A DNA stretch of 64,000 nucleotides from Cohnella luojiensis (GCF_004564235.1 NZ_SOMN01000026.1:1-64000); one strand, 5' to 3'; shown: positions 1 through 9,425, counted from the stretch's first letter. The notes: generated by a model not told the origin, from the letters alone. Program-made: numbers and translations.

Positions 1-34
1 CTTTGTTTGCTGTACTCTTTTTCCTTGCTTGCAC

Positions 35-74
35 CAAAAAAACAAACGGCACAGGGCTTTTCCCCATGCCGTTT
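35..74 (-). terminator. Intrinsic terminator after the rodZ-like gene
   Basis: On the minus strand a stem beginning AACGGCA and closing TGCCGTT is followed directly by a run of seven T (the A-run at 35-41). It lies about 90 nt past the stop codon of the rodZ-like gene and probably ends the ymf transcript. Confidence 0.75.
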
Positions 75-161
75 CGGATTCCATTTTTATTCCCTGTCTT
101 GTCTTTGAGTTTAACTTAATGACATTGCCGAGGAGGGCTAAGCTTTTGTTCATCAACATCC

Positions 162-1013
162 TTATTGTACCGAGTCCGGCGCAACCGGAGTGAACAAGTA
201 TTTGGTCGATCCCGGCCGGTTACCGTCATCGAAGGTCGCGTCGTCCACGAAGAAAGTGACGTAATCGGTTCGGCCAACATTGACATAAAGAGGAGTCGCC
301 AAGTCAAATGTCAGTGTCTGCGCTTCGGTTACGCTCATGTAATAGAGCTTCTTTCCCGTTTTACCGTTCTCCCGAACCTCGATCCAACATACTCCGGTAA
401 TATCAAGCTTCAGCTGATGTCCCGTTCCAGGCGACACATCGTAATAGTTGATGCTGTTGCTAGTTTCCTTGAGGGTTAGCGTAACAGGGCTGATCGAAGG
501 CGTCTCGGTAGGGCTCTCCGTAGGCGTGACGCTAGGAGTTACGCTAACCGAGGGGCTAGGGGTCGACGTCTCCGAAGTGATCGGCGGGTTGGAGTTCAGC
601 TCTTGAGTTCCAGGCTCCTTGTTGTTAGACCAATAAATATATATAACGACGACGATCAGGATGGGAAAGGCCCACATAAGCAGGGATACGGCTACTTTGC
701 CCCATCTGTCGTTATGTTGCACGCTTCTTCTGCTGGATTTGATCCTTGGCTCGGTCTTAACGACCTCCGTGGAGGTTGGCTGAGGCAGTTCCTTGTGATA
801 AAGGCGCAGCACTTCTTCCGCGTCCAAACCAACCGTTTCCGCATACGTTTTTACAAAAGCCCGCACGTAAAAGGAACCGGGCAATACTTTGTAATCGCCG
901 GTCTCAATCGCTTCTAGATATCTCTTTCGAATCTTCGTATATTCTTGAATGTCGTCTAACGTGTATCCACGTTGCTCGCGAGTTTTACGAAGCAGGGCAC
1001 CCAAATCGGACAT
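162..1013 (-). CDS. rodZ: RodZ-like membrane protein (HTH, one TM segment, DUF4115 domain)
   Basis: About 283 residues. Residues 1-70 form a Xre-type helix-turn-helix of the kind RodZ uses to touch MreB in the cell-shape (elongasome) machinery. A basic stretch precedes a single transmembrane helix near residue 110. Then comes a Pro/Ser/Thr-rich linker with PTESPTETP-like repeats, and a C-terminal beta-rich DUF4115-type extracytoplasmic domain. An in-frame GTG at 1022 lies inside the ribosome-binding site; the ATG at 1013 has GGGAGGTG seven bases upstream and gives the expected start MSDLGALLR, so I chose it. It is the last gene of the ymf cluster, equivalent to B. subtilis ymfM. A cytoskeletal role is inferred from the family. 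Confidence 0.85.
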   Translation of the reverse strand: MSDLGALLRKTREQRGYTLDDIQEYTKIRKRYLEAIETGDYKVLPGSFYVRAFVKTYAETVGLDAEEVLRLYHKELPQPTSTEVVKTEPRIKSSRRSVQHNDRWGKVAVSLLMWAFPILIVVVIYIYWSNNKEPGTQELNSNPPITSETSTPSPSVSVTPSVTPTESPTETPSISPVTLTLKETSNSINYYDVSPGTGHQLKLDITGVCWIEVRENGKTGKKLYYMSVTEAQTLTFDLATPLYVNVGRTDYVTFFVDDATFDDGNRPGSTKYLFTPVAPDSVQ

Positions 1014-1055
1014 GCCTTTCACCTCCCGATGTTCATGGTGTTGGCGGTATGTAAT

Positions 1056-1826
1056 TTAGAACTCATCGTTCAATCCCGCGGTCGTGAAGTTCTCGTACGT
1101 GATCTCTTCATCCGGGGTATTGCGCAATTCCACGATGCAATCGAAAACGTCGTAATCGAACTGCGATTCCCTTACGAAAATATCGGGATGCTCGATCACC
1201 TTCGTGGAAGGCATGGCCATTATGTCTTGAAGCAAGGAATAATGCTTCTCGTTAGATCGAATCGTGCTGACGATTCCGTCGATGATAAATACATTATTAG
1301 GATTCATTTCTTCTTCGGACAGTTGGCTTCTTACGGTCTGACGAAGCAAAGTCGAAGAGACGAATGCCCAGCGCTTGTTCGAACAGACGCTTCCGGCAAT
1401 GATGGATTCCGTCTTGCCTACTCGCGGCATTCCCCGAAGGCCAATCGTCTGGTTGCCCTCGCGCTTGAATAATTCACCTAGAAAATCAACGAGAAGGCCT
1501 AATTCGTCGCGAGTGAACCTGAACGTCTTCCTGTCATCGGAGTCCCGTTCGATATAACGGCCGTGCCGAACAGCCAAGATGTCCGTCAATCTAGGCGGTC
1601 GCAACGTATTCACGGTAATATTCTCTACTTTGCGCAGCATCTTGCCGAGAAGCTCGATTTTCTCTTCGTCGTCGGTTTGCAGCAGCATTCCGCGCGTTCT
1701 ATCTTCTACGCCGTTGATCGTCAGAATGTTGACTTCTAGCATCCCAAGCAATGATGCGATATCGCCGAGCAATCCGGGACGATTTTTATGAATCTTGTAC
1801 TCCATGTACCATTGTTTGGGTTCCAT
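1056..1826 (-). CDS. ymfK: YmfK-type DUF3388 protein (ACT-like domain plus P-loop region)
   Basis: About 256 residues, function unknown. The first 75 residues read like an ACT regulatory domain (MEYKIHKNRPGLLGDIASLL). The middle carries a Walker A-like GMPRVGKTE, followed by VFIIDGIV that could serve as Walker B. This is the conserved architecture of DUF3388 proteins encoded beside ymfJ and rodZ in Bacillales. The start at 1826 (MEPKQWYME) is preferred over the ATG at 1838 because GAGGTG lies just before it; the upstream ATG overlaps that site. A nucleotide-binding switch role would be a guess from the motif alone. Confidence 0.8.
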   Translation of the reverse strand: MEPKQWYMEYKIHKNRPGLLGDIASLLGMLEVNILTINGVEDRTRGMLLQTDDEEKIELLGKMLRKVENITVNTLRPPRLTDILAVRHGRYIERDSDDRKTFRFTRDELGLLVDFLGELFKREGNQTIGLRGMPRVGKTESIIAGSVCSNKRWAFVSSTLLRQTVRSQLSEEEMNPNNVFIIDGIVSTIRSNEKHYSLLQDIMAMPSTKVIEHPDIFVRESQFDYDVFDCIVELRNTPDEEITYENFTTAGLNDEF

Positions 1827-1849
1827 CTTGCACCTCATTCAAAATAACG

Positions 1850-1879
1850 ATAATAATTCCCATTTATGACTATCGTCAA
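1850..1879 (-). promoter_or_regulatory. Candidate sigma-A promoter for ymfK-rodZ
   Basis: On the minus strand TTGACG (1874-1879) and TATTAT (1850-1855) are separated by 18 bp, in an AT-rich gap downstream of the ymfJ terminator. Another TATAAA-type element lies further upstream in the same gap. Either could start the ymfK-rodZ message. Confidence 0.4.
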
Positions 1880-2000
1880 ATGGACGAATTTTTATATTTT
1901 ATATCATACTTCTCCTTTATTCTACAACGCTCATCATTATCCTGCAAAATAAAACGATTATTAAACCGAAAGTCCTATGTTTATTCGCGCTGATGGACAG

Positions 2001-2023
2001 AAAAGCCTCCAATTGGAGGCTTT
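2001..2023 (-). terminator. Intrinsic terminator after ymfJ
   Basis: The perfect palindrome AAAGCCTCCAATTGGAGGCTTT lies about 20 nt past the ymfJ stop and is followed by TCTG on the minus strand. The T-tract is short, so read-through into ymfK is possible. Confidence 0.65.
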
Positions 2024-2042
2024 CCCTTGCTATCCACTTGCG

Positions 2043-2297
2043 TTACTCGTTTTTGCCGGCTAATTTGACCATCAAGCGAGCCATCGTCTTGCGATCGCCT
2101 TCGTCGCCTACGTCCCATAATTCCTTGAGCACGCGTTCCTCATCGTTCTTCGGATCAACCTTCTGATCCAGAAACTCGCCGATCTCATACGCAAGCTTAG
2201 AGATGGCTTCCTCGTTAATCCCGAGCTTTTTGGCCGCCTCTACCCGATCGCCCAAAAACTTCTTCCATGTATCGAAATTACTGAGTACCGTTGACAT
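2043..2297 (-). CDS. ymfJ: YmfJ, DUF3243 small cytoplasmic protein
   Basis: 84 residues, acidic and predicted all-helical, matching the length and pattern of DUF3243 proteins (FDTWKKFLGDRVEAAKKLG near the start; LDQKVDPKNDEERVLKELW in the middle). No catalytic motif is visible and the role is unknown. It follows ymfI by 70 nt and its start has a GGAGGCTGC-type ribosome-binding site. Family assignment rests on recognisable sequence and position between ymfI and ymfK. Confidence 0.85.
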   Translation of the reverse strand: MSTVLSNFDTWKKFLGDRVEAAKKLGINEEAISKLAYEIGEFLDQKVDPKNDEERVLKELWDVGDEGDRKTMARLMVKLAGKNE

Positions 2298-2367
2298 TGA
2301 GCAGCCTCCTTACGATGATTGGGGTTAAATCTCAACGATAATATGTCCGTAAAAGTACGATTGTATT

Positions 2368-3102
2368 CTACATATGCCAGCCGCCGTTTATTCCGATTAG
2401 CTGTCCGGTTATGTATTCCGCTTCGTCCGAAACAAGAAAGCGTACCAGTTGAGCGATTTCGTTCGCTTGCCCTAGCCGTCCCGCGGGAATCTCCTTGCGC
2501 AACTGTTCCAGATCTGCCTGTTCAAGCGATGCAATCATTTCCGTCTCCACGGCTCCCGGACTTACCGAATTTACCGTTACGCCCGAGGAAGCCAATTCCT
2601 TAGCTATCGACTTCGTAAAGGCATTCAAGCCGCCTTTGGAAGCAGCATAAGCCGCTTCGCCCGAAGCGCCAGTCTGGCCCCAAATGGACGAGAGAAATAC
2701 GAAACGTCCCCACCGCTTCCATCTCATCGAAGATGCGAACCAACGGGTCAAATAGTACGCGCCCTTCAGATTCAAGTTCATCAGATCATCCCAGAGCTCT
2801 TCATCCGTATCTTCTATTAACCCATAATGTGCCATTCCCGCGCAATGAACGACGATAGCGGGCGTCCATTGCAGCTCGTCTAATTGCTGCTTCAAGCTTA
2901 ACGCAGACGATCTGGAGCGTAAATCCGCCTGCAATACAATCGCAAGCACTCCATAGCCTCGGCATTGATCCGCAACGGCCTCTGCCTCTTTCCTCGCCGA
3001 ATGATACTGGATAACGACGTCGGCGCCGTCCGAAGCCAACTGACGGGCTACCGCGGCACCGATGCCGCGGGAACCACCCGTCACAAGAGCTACTCGCTTC
3101 AT
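2368..3102 (-). CDS. ymfI: SDR-family reductase YmfI (EF-P 5-aminopentanone reductase)
   Basis: 244 residues with a full short-chain dehydrogenase pattern: TGGSRGIGAAVA (NAD(P)-binding, residues 8-19), a catalytic serine in LSSIWG, YAASKGG as the YxxxK motif, and SPGAVETEM. It resembles FabG. At this locus in B. subtilis the product reduces the 5-aminopentanone group on elongation factor P, and I transfer that function by synteny with the two M16 genes upstream. Its ATG overlaps the ymfH stop (ATGA), so translation is probably coupled. A FabG-like 3-oxoacyl-ACP reductase role cannot be excluded from sequence alone. Confidence 0.85.
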   Translation of the reverse strand: MKRVALVTGGSRGIGAAVARQLASDGADVVIQYHSARKEAEAVADQCRGYGVLAIVLQADLRSRSSALSLKQQLDELQWTPAIVVHCAGMAHYGLIEDTDEELWDDLMNLNLKGAYYLTRWFASSMRWKRWGRFVFLSSIWGQTGASGEAAYAASKGGLNAFTKSIAKELASSGVTVNSVSPGAVETEMIASLEQADLEQLRKEIPAGRLGQANEIAQLVRFLVSDEAEYITGQLIGINGGWHM

Positions 3103-4379
3103 GCCGTCCCGCTCCGCACGATGGAGATCGCCCGCCGATCCGGATTCGCATGCTCTTTGACACGTTCGTTGATTTCTTCAAGAGTCAAGCTTTCGTACAC
3201 TTCCACTAACGTGAACAAGTCGCCGCCTTTATGCCGGTAACGGGTAAATTCGCTTGCGATCGATTCCGGACTGTTCATCATACGCAGGAAGGCCCCGATT
3301 TTTTTGCGGCGCGTCCGCTCGAAAATATCCGAGGAAATTCCGTTCTTGGCAGCTTCGTACAAAGCCTCGCTTACTTGCGTAACCAATTCGTCCGGATCCC
3401 TTGTCTCGCCGCCGATAATCGAGAAAGCATAGCCGGGACCTGTATTATACTCTTGCCCGAAGCCGTCGGAGATCAGGTTGTCGTCATACAATTGTTGATA
3501 TAGCGCCGAACTGGAACCAAGCAACGCCTCTAACATTATTTTACTAGCTAGCTCTTTGCGGACGTCATCTTTATGTTCGTCAGGATCTTCCTTAAATCCG
3601 AACAAGCACTTCGGCAACGAAACTGGAAGCTGGAGCTCTCTTTTCTCGTCTTTTACCTTTTCCGGCTCATTTTCAAACAATCGTTTGATTTCTCCGCTCG
3701 GCGGGAACGTCTTGTTCGCTTGATTCCGCTTTATCCGCTCCATCGTTTCCTGCGGATCCACTCCTCCGACGACGAAAAACGTCATGTTCGAAGGATGATA
3801 GAACGTGTTGTAGCAATCGTAAAGCATTTCTTTCGTTATGGAACGTACGGACTCGGCTGTCCCGGCGATATCGATATGAACCGGATGAGTTTGGTACATC
3901 GCCTCGATTAATCCGAAATAGACGCGCCAATCCGGATTGTCCCGGTACATGTCGATTTCCTGCACGATAATTCCCTTTTCTTTTTCCACGTTCTCGTCCG
4001 TGAAATAGGGGTTTTGAACGAAGTGCAGAAGCGTATCCAAGTTCGCCTCGATCTCGTCCGTCGCCGTGAATAGGTATACCGTCCTGTCGAAGCTCGTATA
4101 CGCATTGGCTGAAGCGCCTTGGGAAGCGAATTTGGAGAAAATATCCCCATCGGGCTCCTCGAACATCTTGTGCTCGAGAAAATGCGCGATACCGTCCGGC
4201 ACTCTAATCGTCTCGCCGCCCGGAGGAGTAAAGTGATTATCAATGGAGCCGAAACGCGTCGTGAACGTCGCATAGGTTTTCGTGAAACCGGGCTTCGGGA
4301 GAATAAATACCTCTAGTCCGTTATCCAGCTTCTCATGCCATAACGTCTCTTGAAGCTTCGGGTATGGTTTAGCAGACAT
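3099..4379 (-). CDS. ymfH: M16-family metallopeptidase YmfH (catalytic member of pair)
   Basis: 426 residues, pitrilysin/insulinase fold. The inverted zinc motif is HFLEH at residues 66-70 (AHFLEHKMF) and the downstream ENVEKEKGIIVQEIDMY segment supplies the expected glutamate ligand. It pairs with YmfF just upstream (2-nt gap) and YmfI downstream (4-nt overlap). In B. subtilis this trio is linked to EF-P modification, but the peptidase role there is not clear. Two-subunit M16 enzymes with one catalytic and one non-catalytic chain are common, and this pair fits that plan. Confidence 0.88.
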   Translation of the reverse strand: MSAKPYPKLQETLWHEKLDNGLEVFILPKPGFTKTYATFTTRFGSIDNHFTPPGGETIRVPDGIAHFLEHKMFEEPDGDIFSKFASQGASANAYTSFDRTVYLFTATDEIEANLDTLLHFVQNPYFTDENVEKEKGIIVQEIDMYRDNPDWRVYFGLIEAMYQTHPVHIDIAGTAESVRSITKEMLYDCYNTFYHPSNMTFFVVGGVDPQETMERIKRNQANKTFPPSGEIKRLFENEPEKVKDEKRELQLPVSLPKCLFGFKEDPDEHKDDVRKELASKIMLEALLGSSSALYQQLYDDNLISDGFGQEYNTGPGYAFSIIGGETRDPDELVTQVSEALYEAAKNGISSDIFERTRRKKIGAFLRMMNSPESIASEFTRYRHKGGDLFTLVEVYESLTLEEINERVKEHANPDRRAISIVRSGTA

Positions 4380-4381
4380 GT

Positions 4382-5662
4382 TCAGCCCTCCTCCTTCCGG
4401 TTGCGCAAGAAGTAAATGGTGTCTAATTCAACGCCTTGGGCGACCGCGGTAATTCTCTCAGGCGTTACCGCCTGGATTTCGGCTATAAAGCTTTCTCCCG
4501 TGCGCTCTACGCCGGACAATACATTGCTGAAATCAAATGAAATTCTCTCGAAAGCAGAGTCCTGTATCTCGCGCAATTGACCAATAATCATGGCTTGAGT
4601 CCTCTGCAAATCCTCCATCGCGAAATCCCCAGCCTTCATCGCTTCGATCTGCTCGCGAATGATCTTAACGGCTCGCTCGTAATTGGCAATTTCAACGCCC
4701 GATTGGAGCGTCAGTATGCCCTTATGTCCGTCTAGCCGCGAAGAAGCGTAATACGCTAGGCTTGCCTTTTCCCTAACGTTAATAAAAAGCTTCGAGTGAG
4801 GGAAACCGCCGAGTAGTCCGTTATACACTAGCAATGCCGCATATTGCTCGCTGCCATAGGTCGCTCCCGCCCGCAGGCCCATGTTCAGCTTGCCCTGCCC
4901 GACGTCCAACTTCTCCACGATGGTTTGGACTTCGCTTCTGGCACCTCTGAGATTTGGCTTCGTATAGGTCGATGGCCGACCACCCGGGAGGTTGAACGAT
5001 TTTTCAACCAAAGCCTGAACCTCTTCCAGGGAAGTATCGCCCGACACGTACAAATCGAAAGAAGCTTCCTCAAGCCATTTCCGATAAGCTTCATAGAGTG
5101 TATCGGCGCTTATCGTTGCAAGTTGGTCTTTCCGGCCGAGAGCTGGCAAACGATAGGGTTCATCCTTGCACATCTCTTCGACGCACCGCTCTGCCGCATA
5201 ACGGATCTTATCATTGATAATCGCGTCGATTCGCTTGCTTATCGTCGTTTTCTCTGCCTCGACGTATTTGCTTCTAAACTGGTCGCCGTCCAATGCGGGA
5301 GCCGTTAGCACTTCGCCGAGGAAAGTCAAAGCTTCCCCGAGCAGCGATTCCGTCACCGAAACGAACCGGTCGTTAATGATATCCAAACGGAATTGAACGA
5401 TCTGGTGATCGCCTCTTTTGTACAAATCGAATCCGAAGCCCGCGCCGTATAAATCATCCAATCGTTCGCGGAATGAGATCGTTTCCGGATACGAACGGGT
5501 CCCCCGTCTGAGAACGAAGGGCGTAAGCGCAACCGGCGTCACCCTATCTTCGGATAATGGAACGCCTGCAAACAATGACAAGGCGAACGTTTTGAAACGT
5601 TTGGTTGGCAATACGTGCAGGCGCAGCCTTCCCCATACGCCCCTCTGGAACTGTTCCGACAT
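4382..5662 (-). CDS. ymfF: M16-family protein YmfF (no HxxEH motif)
   Basis: 426 residues, the same length as YmfH and clearly M16-like (REKASLAYYASSRLDGHKG; FLGEVLTAPA). The region that should hold HxxEH reads VALTPFVLRRGTRSYP, so the zinc ligands are absent and the chain is probably a non-catalytic partner of YmfH. The start has AAAGGGGCTTGAGAGG before the ATG. It is the first gene of the ymfF-H-I-J run. Confidence 0.85.
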   Translation of the reverse strand: MSEQFQRGVWGRLRLHVLPTKRFKTFALSLFAGVPLSEDRVTPVALTPFVLRRGTRSYPETISFRERLDDLYGAGFGFDLYKRGDHQIVQFRLDIINDRFVSVTESLLGEALTFLGEVLTAPALDGDQFRSKYVEAEKTTISKRIDAIINDKIRYAAERCVEEMCKDEPYRLPALGRKDQLATISADTLYEAYRKWLEEASFDLYVSGDTSLEEVQALVEKSFNLPGGRPSTYTKPNLRGARSEVQTIVEKLDVGQGKLNMGLRAGATYGSEQYAALLVYNGLLGGFPHSKLFINVREKASLAYYASSRLDGHKGILTLQSGVEIANYERAVKIIREQIEAMKAGDFAMEDLQRTQAMIIGQLREIQDSAFERISFDFSNVLSGVERTGESFIAEIQAVTPERITAVAQGVELDTIYFLRNRKEEG

Positions 5663-5722
5663 CCTCTCAAGCCCCTTTGACTAATTTCGCTTCATAAGCG
5701 TCCATCGTGACATTTCAGCCCC

Positions 5723-5752
5723 ATTCTAACCGATTGGACGAACAGGAAGCAA
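5723..5752 (-). promoter_or_regulatory. Candidate sigma-A promoter for ymfF operon
   Basis: TTGCTT (5747-5752) and TAGAAT (5723-5728) on the minus strand are spaced by 18 bp, about 60 nt upstream of the ymfF start and downstream of the sleB hairpin. The -10 is good and the -35 is weak. Confidence 0.4.
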
Positions 5753-5785
5753 ATGTTGGAAATGCGATTCTCGTCCGTAAACGCG

Positions 5786-5822
5786 ACAACCAACCGCTGC
5801 GCTAGGCGCACTGGTTGGTTGC
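5786..5822 (-). terminator. Hairpin after sleB, probable terminator
   Basis: The arms AACCAACC and GGTTGGTT enclose a second pair TGCGC/GCGCA, 20 nt past the sleB stop. A T-tract is lacking directly after the stem, so it may be a weak terminator or an mRNA 3' stabiliser. Confidence 0.5.
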
Positions 5823-5842
5823 ATAGAGCAATATCGATCGTA

Positions 5843-6601
5843 CTATCTGCAGAAAATATGTTTGCCGATCGTTTTGTACTGCGGACGGGTCCATATCCAC
5901 TTCGACGTTGCCGTCTCCGGATTAAAGTAATAGGTGCATCCATCGCTCGGATCCCATCCGCTCATCGCGTCTTTAACGGCTTTGATCGCTTTCTCGTTCG
6001 GGGTCAGCCAGATCTGCCCATCGGCGACGGCCGTGAATGCTAAAGGTTGAAAAATAACCCCAGTCGGAGTATTCGGAAACTCCGGCGACTTCACGCGATT
6101 GATAATAACGGCCGCTACCGCCACCTGTCCTTCGTACGGCTCGCCCCGCGCTTCTCCGAATACGGCGTTGGCCATTATTTTCAGGTCCTTCTCGGTAAAA
6201 CCAAGATTGTTCGATGCGGGCAGCTTAGCATCGCCTTCAATCGCGTTACCTCCCGGGGTTTGCGGTAATCCCTCAGCCGTCGGCTTCCAGTTCTTCGTCG
6301 CTTGCCATAACTTCAGCTTGGTTTTGGCGCCTACGACGCCATCCGACTTCATTCCGAATTTCCATTGGAACCAAGTTACGGCATTTTTAGTGGTGGCGCC
6401 GAATTGTCCATCCACTGGGCCGTTATAATACCCAAGCGCTTTTAATCGGCCTTGCAGCTCGTAAATATCCTTTCCCGAGGCTCCCTCCTTGAGAATGGTA
6501 TTGCTGAACGTTTCCCGGCTTTGGGTCGAGTGCTGTATCGTATAAAGCCCCAGCAAGCCAAATACGACGCATACTGTCAAGATCACTAGACGATAACTCA
6601 C
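5843..6601 (-). CDS. sleB: Spore cortex-lytic enzyme SleB
   Basis: 252 residues. An N-terminal hydrophobic segment (residues 4-22) serves as signal or anchor. Residues about 40-100 are a PG_binding_1 domain (DIYELQGRLKALGYYNGPVDGQ), and the C-terminal half is the Hydrolase_2 catalytic domain with VFGEARGEPYEGQVAVAAV holding the expected glutamate. SleB degrades spore cortex peptidoglycan containing muramic-delta-lactam during germination. The start is GTG. A sigma-G-like promoter lies upstream, fitting forespore expression. YpeB, its usual operon partner, is not adjacent. A growth-phase cell wall hydrolase of the same family is a less likely alternative. Confidence 0.85.
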   Translation of the reverse strand: MSYRLVILTVCVVFGLLGLYTIQHSTQSRETFSNTILKEGASGKDIYELQGRLKALGYYNGPVDGQFGATTKNAVTWFQWKFGMKSDGVVGAKTKLKLWQATKNWKPTAEGLPQTPGGNAIEGDAKLPASNNLGFTEKDLKIMANAVFGEARGEPYEGQVAVAAVIINRVKSPEFPNTPTGVIFQPLAFTAVADGQIWLTPNEKAIKAVKDAMSGWDPSDGCTYYFNPETATSKWIWTRPQYKTIGKHIFCR

Positions 6602-6644
6602 TAAAGGTCACGCCTTTCCTGTTCCATGTTATGTCTTCGATCGT

Positions 6645-6675
6645 TAGTATTAGAAAGGTGAAAGGCTCTTATACC
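6645..6675 (-). promoter_or_regulatory. Candidate sigma-G (forespore) promoter for sleB
   Basis: The minus strand shows GGTATA (6670-6675), an 18-bp spacer, then AATACTA (6645-6651). The known sigma-G pattern is about TGAATA-17/18-CATACTA, so the -10 matches 6 of 7 and the -35 matches 4 of 6. It lies 44 nt before the sleB start. Confidence 0.45.
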
Positions 6676-6700
6676 CATTTTTATTTGCTTTCTAATTACG

Positions 6701-6742
6701 CATGAAAGCCCGCGGTCCATTAAAGGACAGCGGGCTTTCATG
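6701..6742 (-). terminator. Strong hairpin terminator between spoIIIE and sleB
   Basis: A long inverted repeat with arms CATGAAAGCCCGC and GCGGGCTTTCATG, extended inward by GTCC/GGAC, starts 13 nt past the spoIIIE stop. It is nearly symmetrical and isolates sleB from spoIIIE. The T-run is short. Confidence 0.65.
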
Positions 6743-6754
6743 AAATTCGAATAG

Positions 6755-9397
6755 CTAGGATGGAATGCGTTGCTGGTATTGCTCCATCGTCATAAGCACC
6801 TCGCGCGGTTTGCTTCCCTCGTAAGGACCGACGACACCTTTAGCCTCCATCGAGTCGATGAGTCTAGCTGCGCGCGTGTAGCCTATTCGCATGCGCCTCT
6901 GGAGCAGCGATACCGATGCCTGCTTTGCCTCCAGAACGATATGTACGGCTTGATCGAACAGCTCGTCCAATATTTCTTCGGAACCTTCGTTAACGGAATC
7001 ATCGATCTCCGGGACGAGATCTTCGATGTATTCGACTTCCGCTTGCCCGCGGCAATAAGCAACAACCGATTCCACTTCCCCGTCGGACAGGAAGGCTCCC
7101 TGCACGCGGATAGGCTTCGAAGCTCCCATCGGCAGGAATAGCATGTCTCCCCGGCCTAGCAATTTCTCCGCTCCGACCATGTCCAATATCGTCCGAGAAT
7201 CGACTTGGGAGGATACGCCGAAAGCAATTCGGCTTGGAATGTTGGCTTTGATAACCCCGGTGATAACGTCGACCGACGGCCTCTGCGTCGCGATGATGAG
7301 ATGGATGCCCGAAGCCCGCGCCATCTGCGCTAAGCGGCAGATCGCGTCTTCTACGTCGCCTGCAGCGACCATCATTAAATCCGCAAGCTCGTCTACGATG
7401 ACGACGATGTAAGGAAGTACGGCATCGGCATTATCTCCGCTCAGCATTAAGGCATTGTAGCCCTCGATGTTCCTCGTTCCGGATTTGGAGAACTTTTCGT
7501 ACCTCTTCTCCATTTCCACGACGATTTTCTTCAGGGCTAACGAAGCGCGTCTAGGATCGGTTACAACGGGAGCTAGCAAATGCGGAATGCCGTTGTATAC
7601 GTTCAGCTCGACCATCTTAGGGTCGATCATCAGAAACTTAACCTCTTGGGGCTTCGCTTTGTATAACAAACTCGTTATGATCCCGTTAATACATACCGAT
7701 TTCCCCGAGCCGGTCGCACCGGCGACGAGCAGATGCGGCATCCGGGCAAGATTGCCGACGATCGGCTGTCCGGAGATATCCCGGCCGAAGGCGATGGTCA
7801 GCTTGGCCGCAGACTCTTGGAAAGGCTGGGTTTCCAGCACTTCCCGAAGCGTTACTACGCTGACTTCATTGTTAGGCACTTCGATGCCGATGGCTGCTTT
7901 GCCCGGGATAGGGGCTTCCATCCGAATATCCTTCGCGGCCAGAGCAAGCGCGATATCGTCCGTCAGGCTGACGATACGGCTTACCTTGACGCCGACATCC
8001 GGTTGAAGCTCGTAACGGGTCACCGCCGGTCCACGTGCGACATCCAACACCTTAGCTCTAACGCCGAAGCTCTCCAGCGTTGCTTCCAGCTTCCGGGCGA
8101 TGCTCATGTAGTCCGCAGGATTGCCGGATTTCGCGCCTCCCGAAGGTTTGTCCAGTATATTTACTCCAGGCAAACGGTAGGGCTTCTGGATTTTGCGAAC
8201 GGGCTTCGGCGGGACGGCCATAGGCGTTACGGAATCCTCATTCAAGTTCAGATCCAACTCCGTATCAACGATATCCGCGTCTATTGCGACAGACAAGTCC
8301 GTCTCCATCGCAAGCGGCATAGTTTGTTGCTCAACCTCCGCCTCGTCATCCCACTCGTAGTCCGGATATCCCTGCGCGGTGAAATCCGTAAATCGTGGAG
8401 CAAGCGGCTGTTCCTCATCCGGCTCTTCCGATTCATGAATACCGAAATCCAGCGGTCTTTGCGAAGGTGCCGTGCGCTCACCTCGCTGGCTATGCGCATT
8501 TGGCGCCGGCGTAGTTGGAGTAGCCTTCCCAGAATAGGGGATCGGCTCCTCATCATCCCAATGCTCCTCTTGGGAAGCATTCGCAACCCTTTCGGGTTTG
8601 CCATGGAATAGTTGGAAAAAGAGCGGCGTTTTCCTAGGGCGCGGAATGAGAGAAGGCTCGTCCATTCCGTCGTCTTCGGGCAACGTAGGGATAGCAGCCT
8701 CTACAGGAGCTTGCCTATTACCTCGTCCCGAGTTTTTAATCGGAATCGCCTTAACCGACAGCAGTTTGCGACCGGAAGACAAGCGCGCCGCCAACAAGGG
8801 CATTACCCTAAGCAGGAACAAACGGACGGTTCTTCCGATTTCAACGTAGGAACGATTCGTTACTAGCATCACCGCAATGGCAATCTCAATTATTAATACG
8901 AATTTAGCGCCGTAATATCCAAATAACCAATAGAGGACCGAATACTGGAAAGCACCGACGATTCCACCGCCGACATGATCGATTCCCTCGGTCGAAGGCG
9001 TCATCTGCAGCATTTCTCTTAGCTGGATCATAGTCTGGCTGACTATACTGGACGGAGTTAGGGTCATGGTCTCAAGAGCGCCAAATGTATTGTCTATGGC
9101 CGTCATAGCACTCCATAATGCCGCGATCAGAGACACAAGAACAAAGCCTGAACGCCTTGCCGTCCAGCCCCTTGGCCAGCTTCTTTTAACCATCACATAT
9201 AATCCGACCCATATGCATGCTAACGCGATCAAGTAATAATGCTTCCCTAATAGAAAGCCGAACAGCTTGGAAAGCGAGCGTCCGACTGCGGCTTCTCCGG
9301 AGATGGCGATAACGGAAATCGTAATGAGCAATATCCCGTAAACCTCATATTTCAAGCTTGCTCCGAACGAGGCCCGCTTCTTTTTGCGCTTGGCCAA
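6755..9397 (-). CDS. spoIIIE: DNA translocase SpoIIIE/FtsK
   Basis: 880 residues. The first ~190 residues hold four predicted transmembrane helices, followed by a long acidic/Pro-rich linker, an alpha-beta motor with Walker [10 protein letters not shown] and the FtsK signature [13 protein letters not shown], and a C-terminal winged-helix gamma domain ([16 protein letters not shown]) that reads SRS/KOPS-type sequences. It pumps the chromosome into the forespore and clears trapped DNA at septa. I prefer the TTG at 9397, since GGGAGGTG lies six bases before it; an upstream ATG at 9421 falls inside the putative -10 box. The family includes vegetative SftA-like paralogues, but the membrane domain and synteny point to SpoIIIE. 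Confidence 0.93.
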   Translation of the reverse strand: MAKRKKKRASFGASLKYEVYGILLITISVIAISGEAAVGRSLSKLFGFLLGKHYYLIALACIWVGLYVMVKRSWPRGWTARRSGFVLVSLIAALWSAMTAIDNTFGALETMTLTPSSIVSQTMIQLREMLQMTPSTEGIDHVGGGIVGAFQYSVLYWLFGYYGAKFVLIIEIAIAVMLVTNRSYVEIGRTVRLFLLRVMPLLAARLSSGRKLLSVKAIPIKNSGRGNRQAPVEAAIPTLPEDDGMDEPSLIPRPRKTPLFFQLFHGKPERVANASQEEHWDDEEPIPYSGKATPTTPAPNAHSQRGERTAPSQRPLDFGIHESEEPDEEQPLAPRFTDFTAQGYPDYEWDDEAEVEQQTMPLAMETDLSVAIDADIVDTELDLNLNEDSVTPMAVPPKPVRKIQKPYRLPGVNILDKPSGGAKSGNPADYMSIARKLEATLESFGVRAKVLDVARGPAVTRYELQPDVGVKVSRIVSLTDDIALALAAKDIRMEAPIPGKAAIGIEVPNNEVSVVTLREVLETQPFQESAAKLTIAFGRDISGQPIVGNLARMPHLLVAGATGSGKSVCINGIITSLLYKAKPQEVKFLMIDPKMVELNVYNGIPHLLAPVVTDPRRASLALKKIVVEMEKRYEKFSKSGTRNIEGYNALMLSGDNADAVLPYIVVIVDELADLMMVAAGDVEDAICRLAQMARASGIHLIIATQRPSVDVITGVIKANIPSRIAFGVSSQVDSRTILDMVGAEKLLGRGDMLFLPMGASKPIRVQGAFLSDGEVESVVAYCRGQAEVEYIEDLVPEIDDSVNEGSEEILDELFDQAVHIVLEAKQASVSLLQRRMRIGYTRAARLIDSMEAKGVVGPYEGSKPREVLMTMEQYQQRIPS

Positions 9398-9419
9398 ATT
9401 TGCCACCTCCCGGTTCAAC

Positions 9420-9425
9420 ATTATA
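9420..9425 (-). promoter_or_regulatory. Candidate extended -10 promoter for spoIIIE
   Basis: The minus strand reads TGATATAAT, an extended -10 with perfect TATAAT at 9420-9425; no good -35 is seen. Transcription would start near 9413, giving a very short leader before the ribosome-binding site. Confidence 0.4.

Noticed and set aside
7733..8611. A 292-codon plus-strand open frame opposite spoIIIE.
   Set aside because: It has Arg-rich antisense composition and no recognisable domain; the minus strand holds the conserved motor domain.
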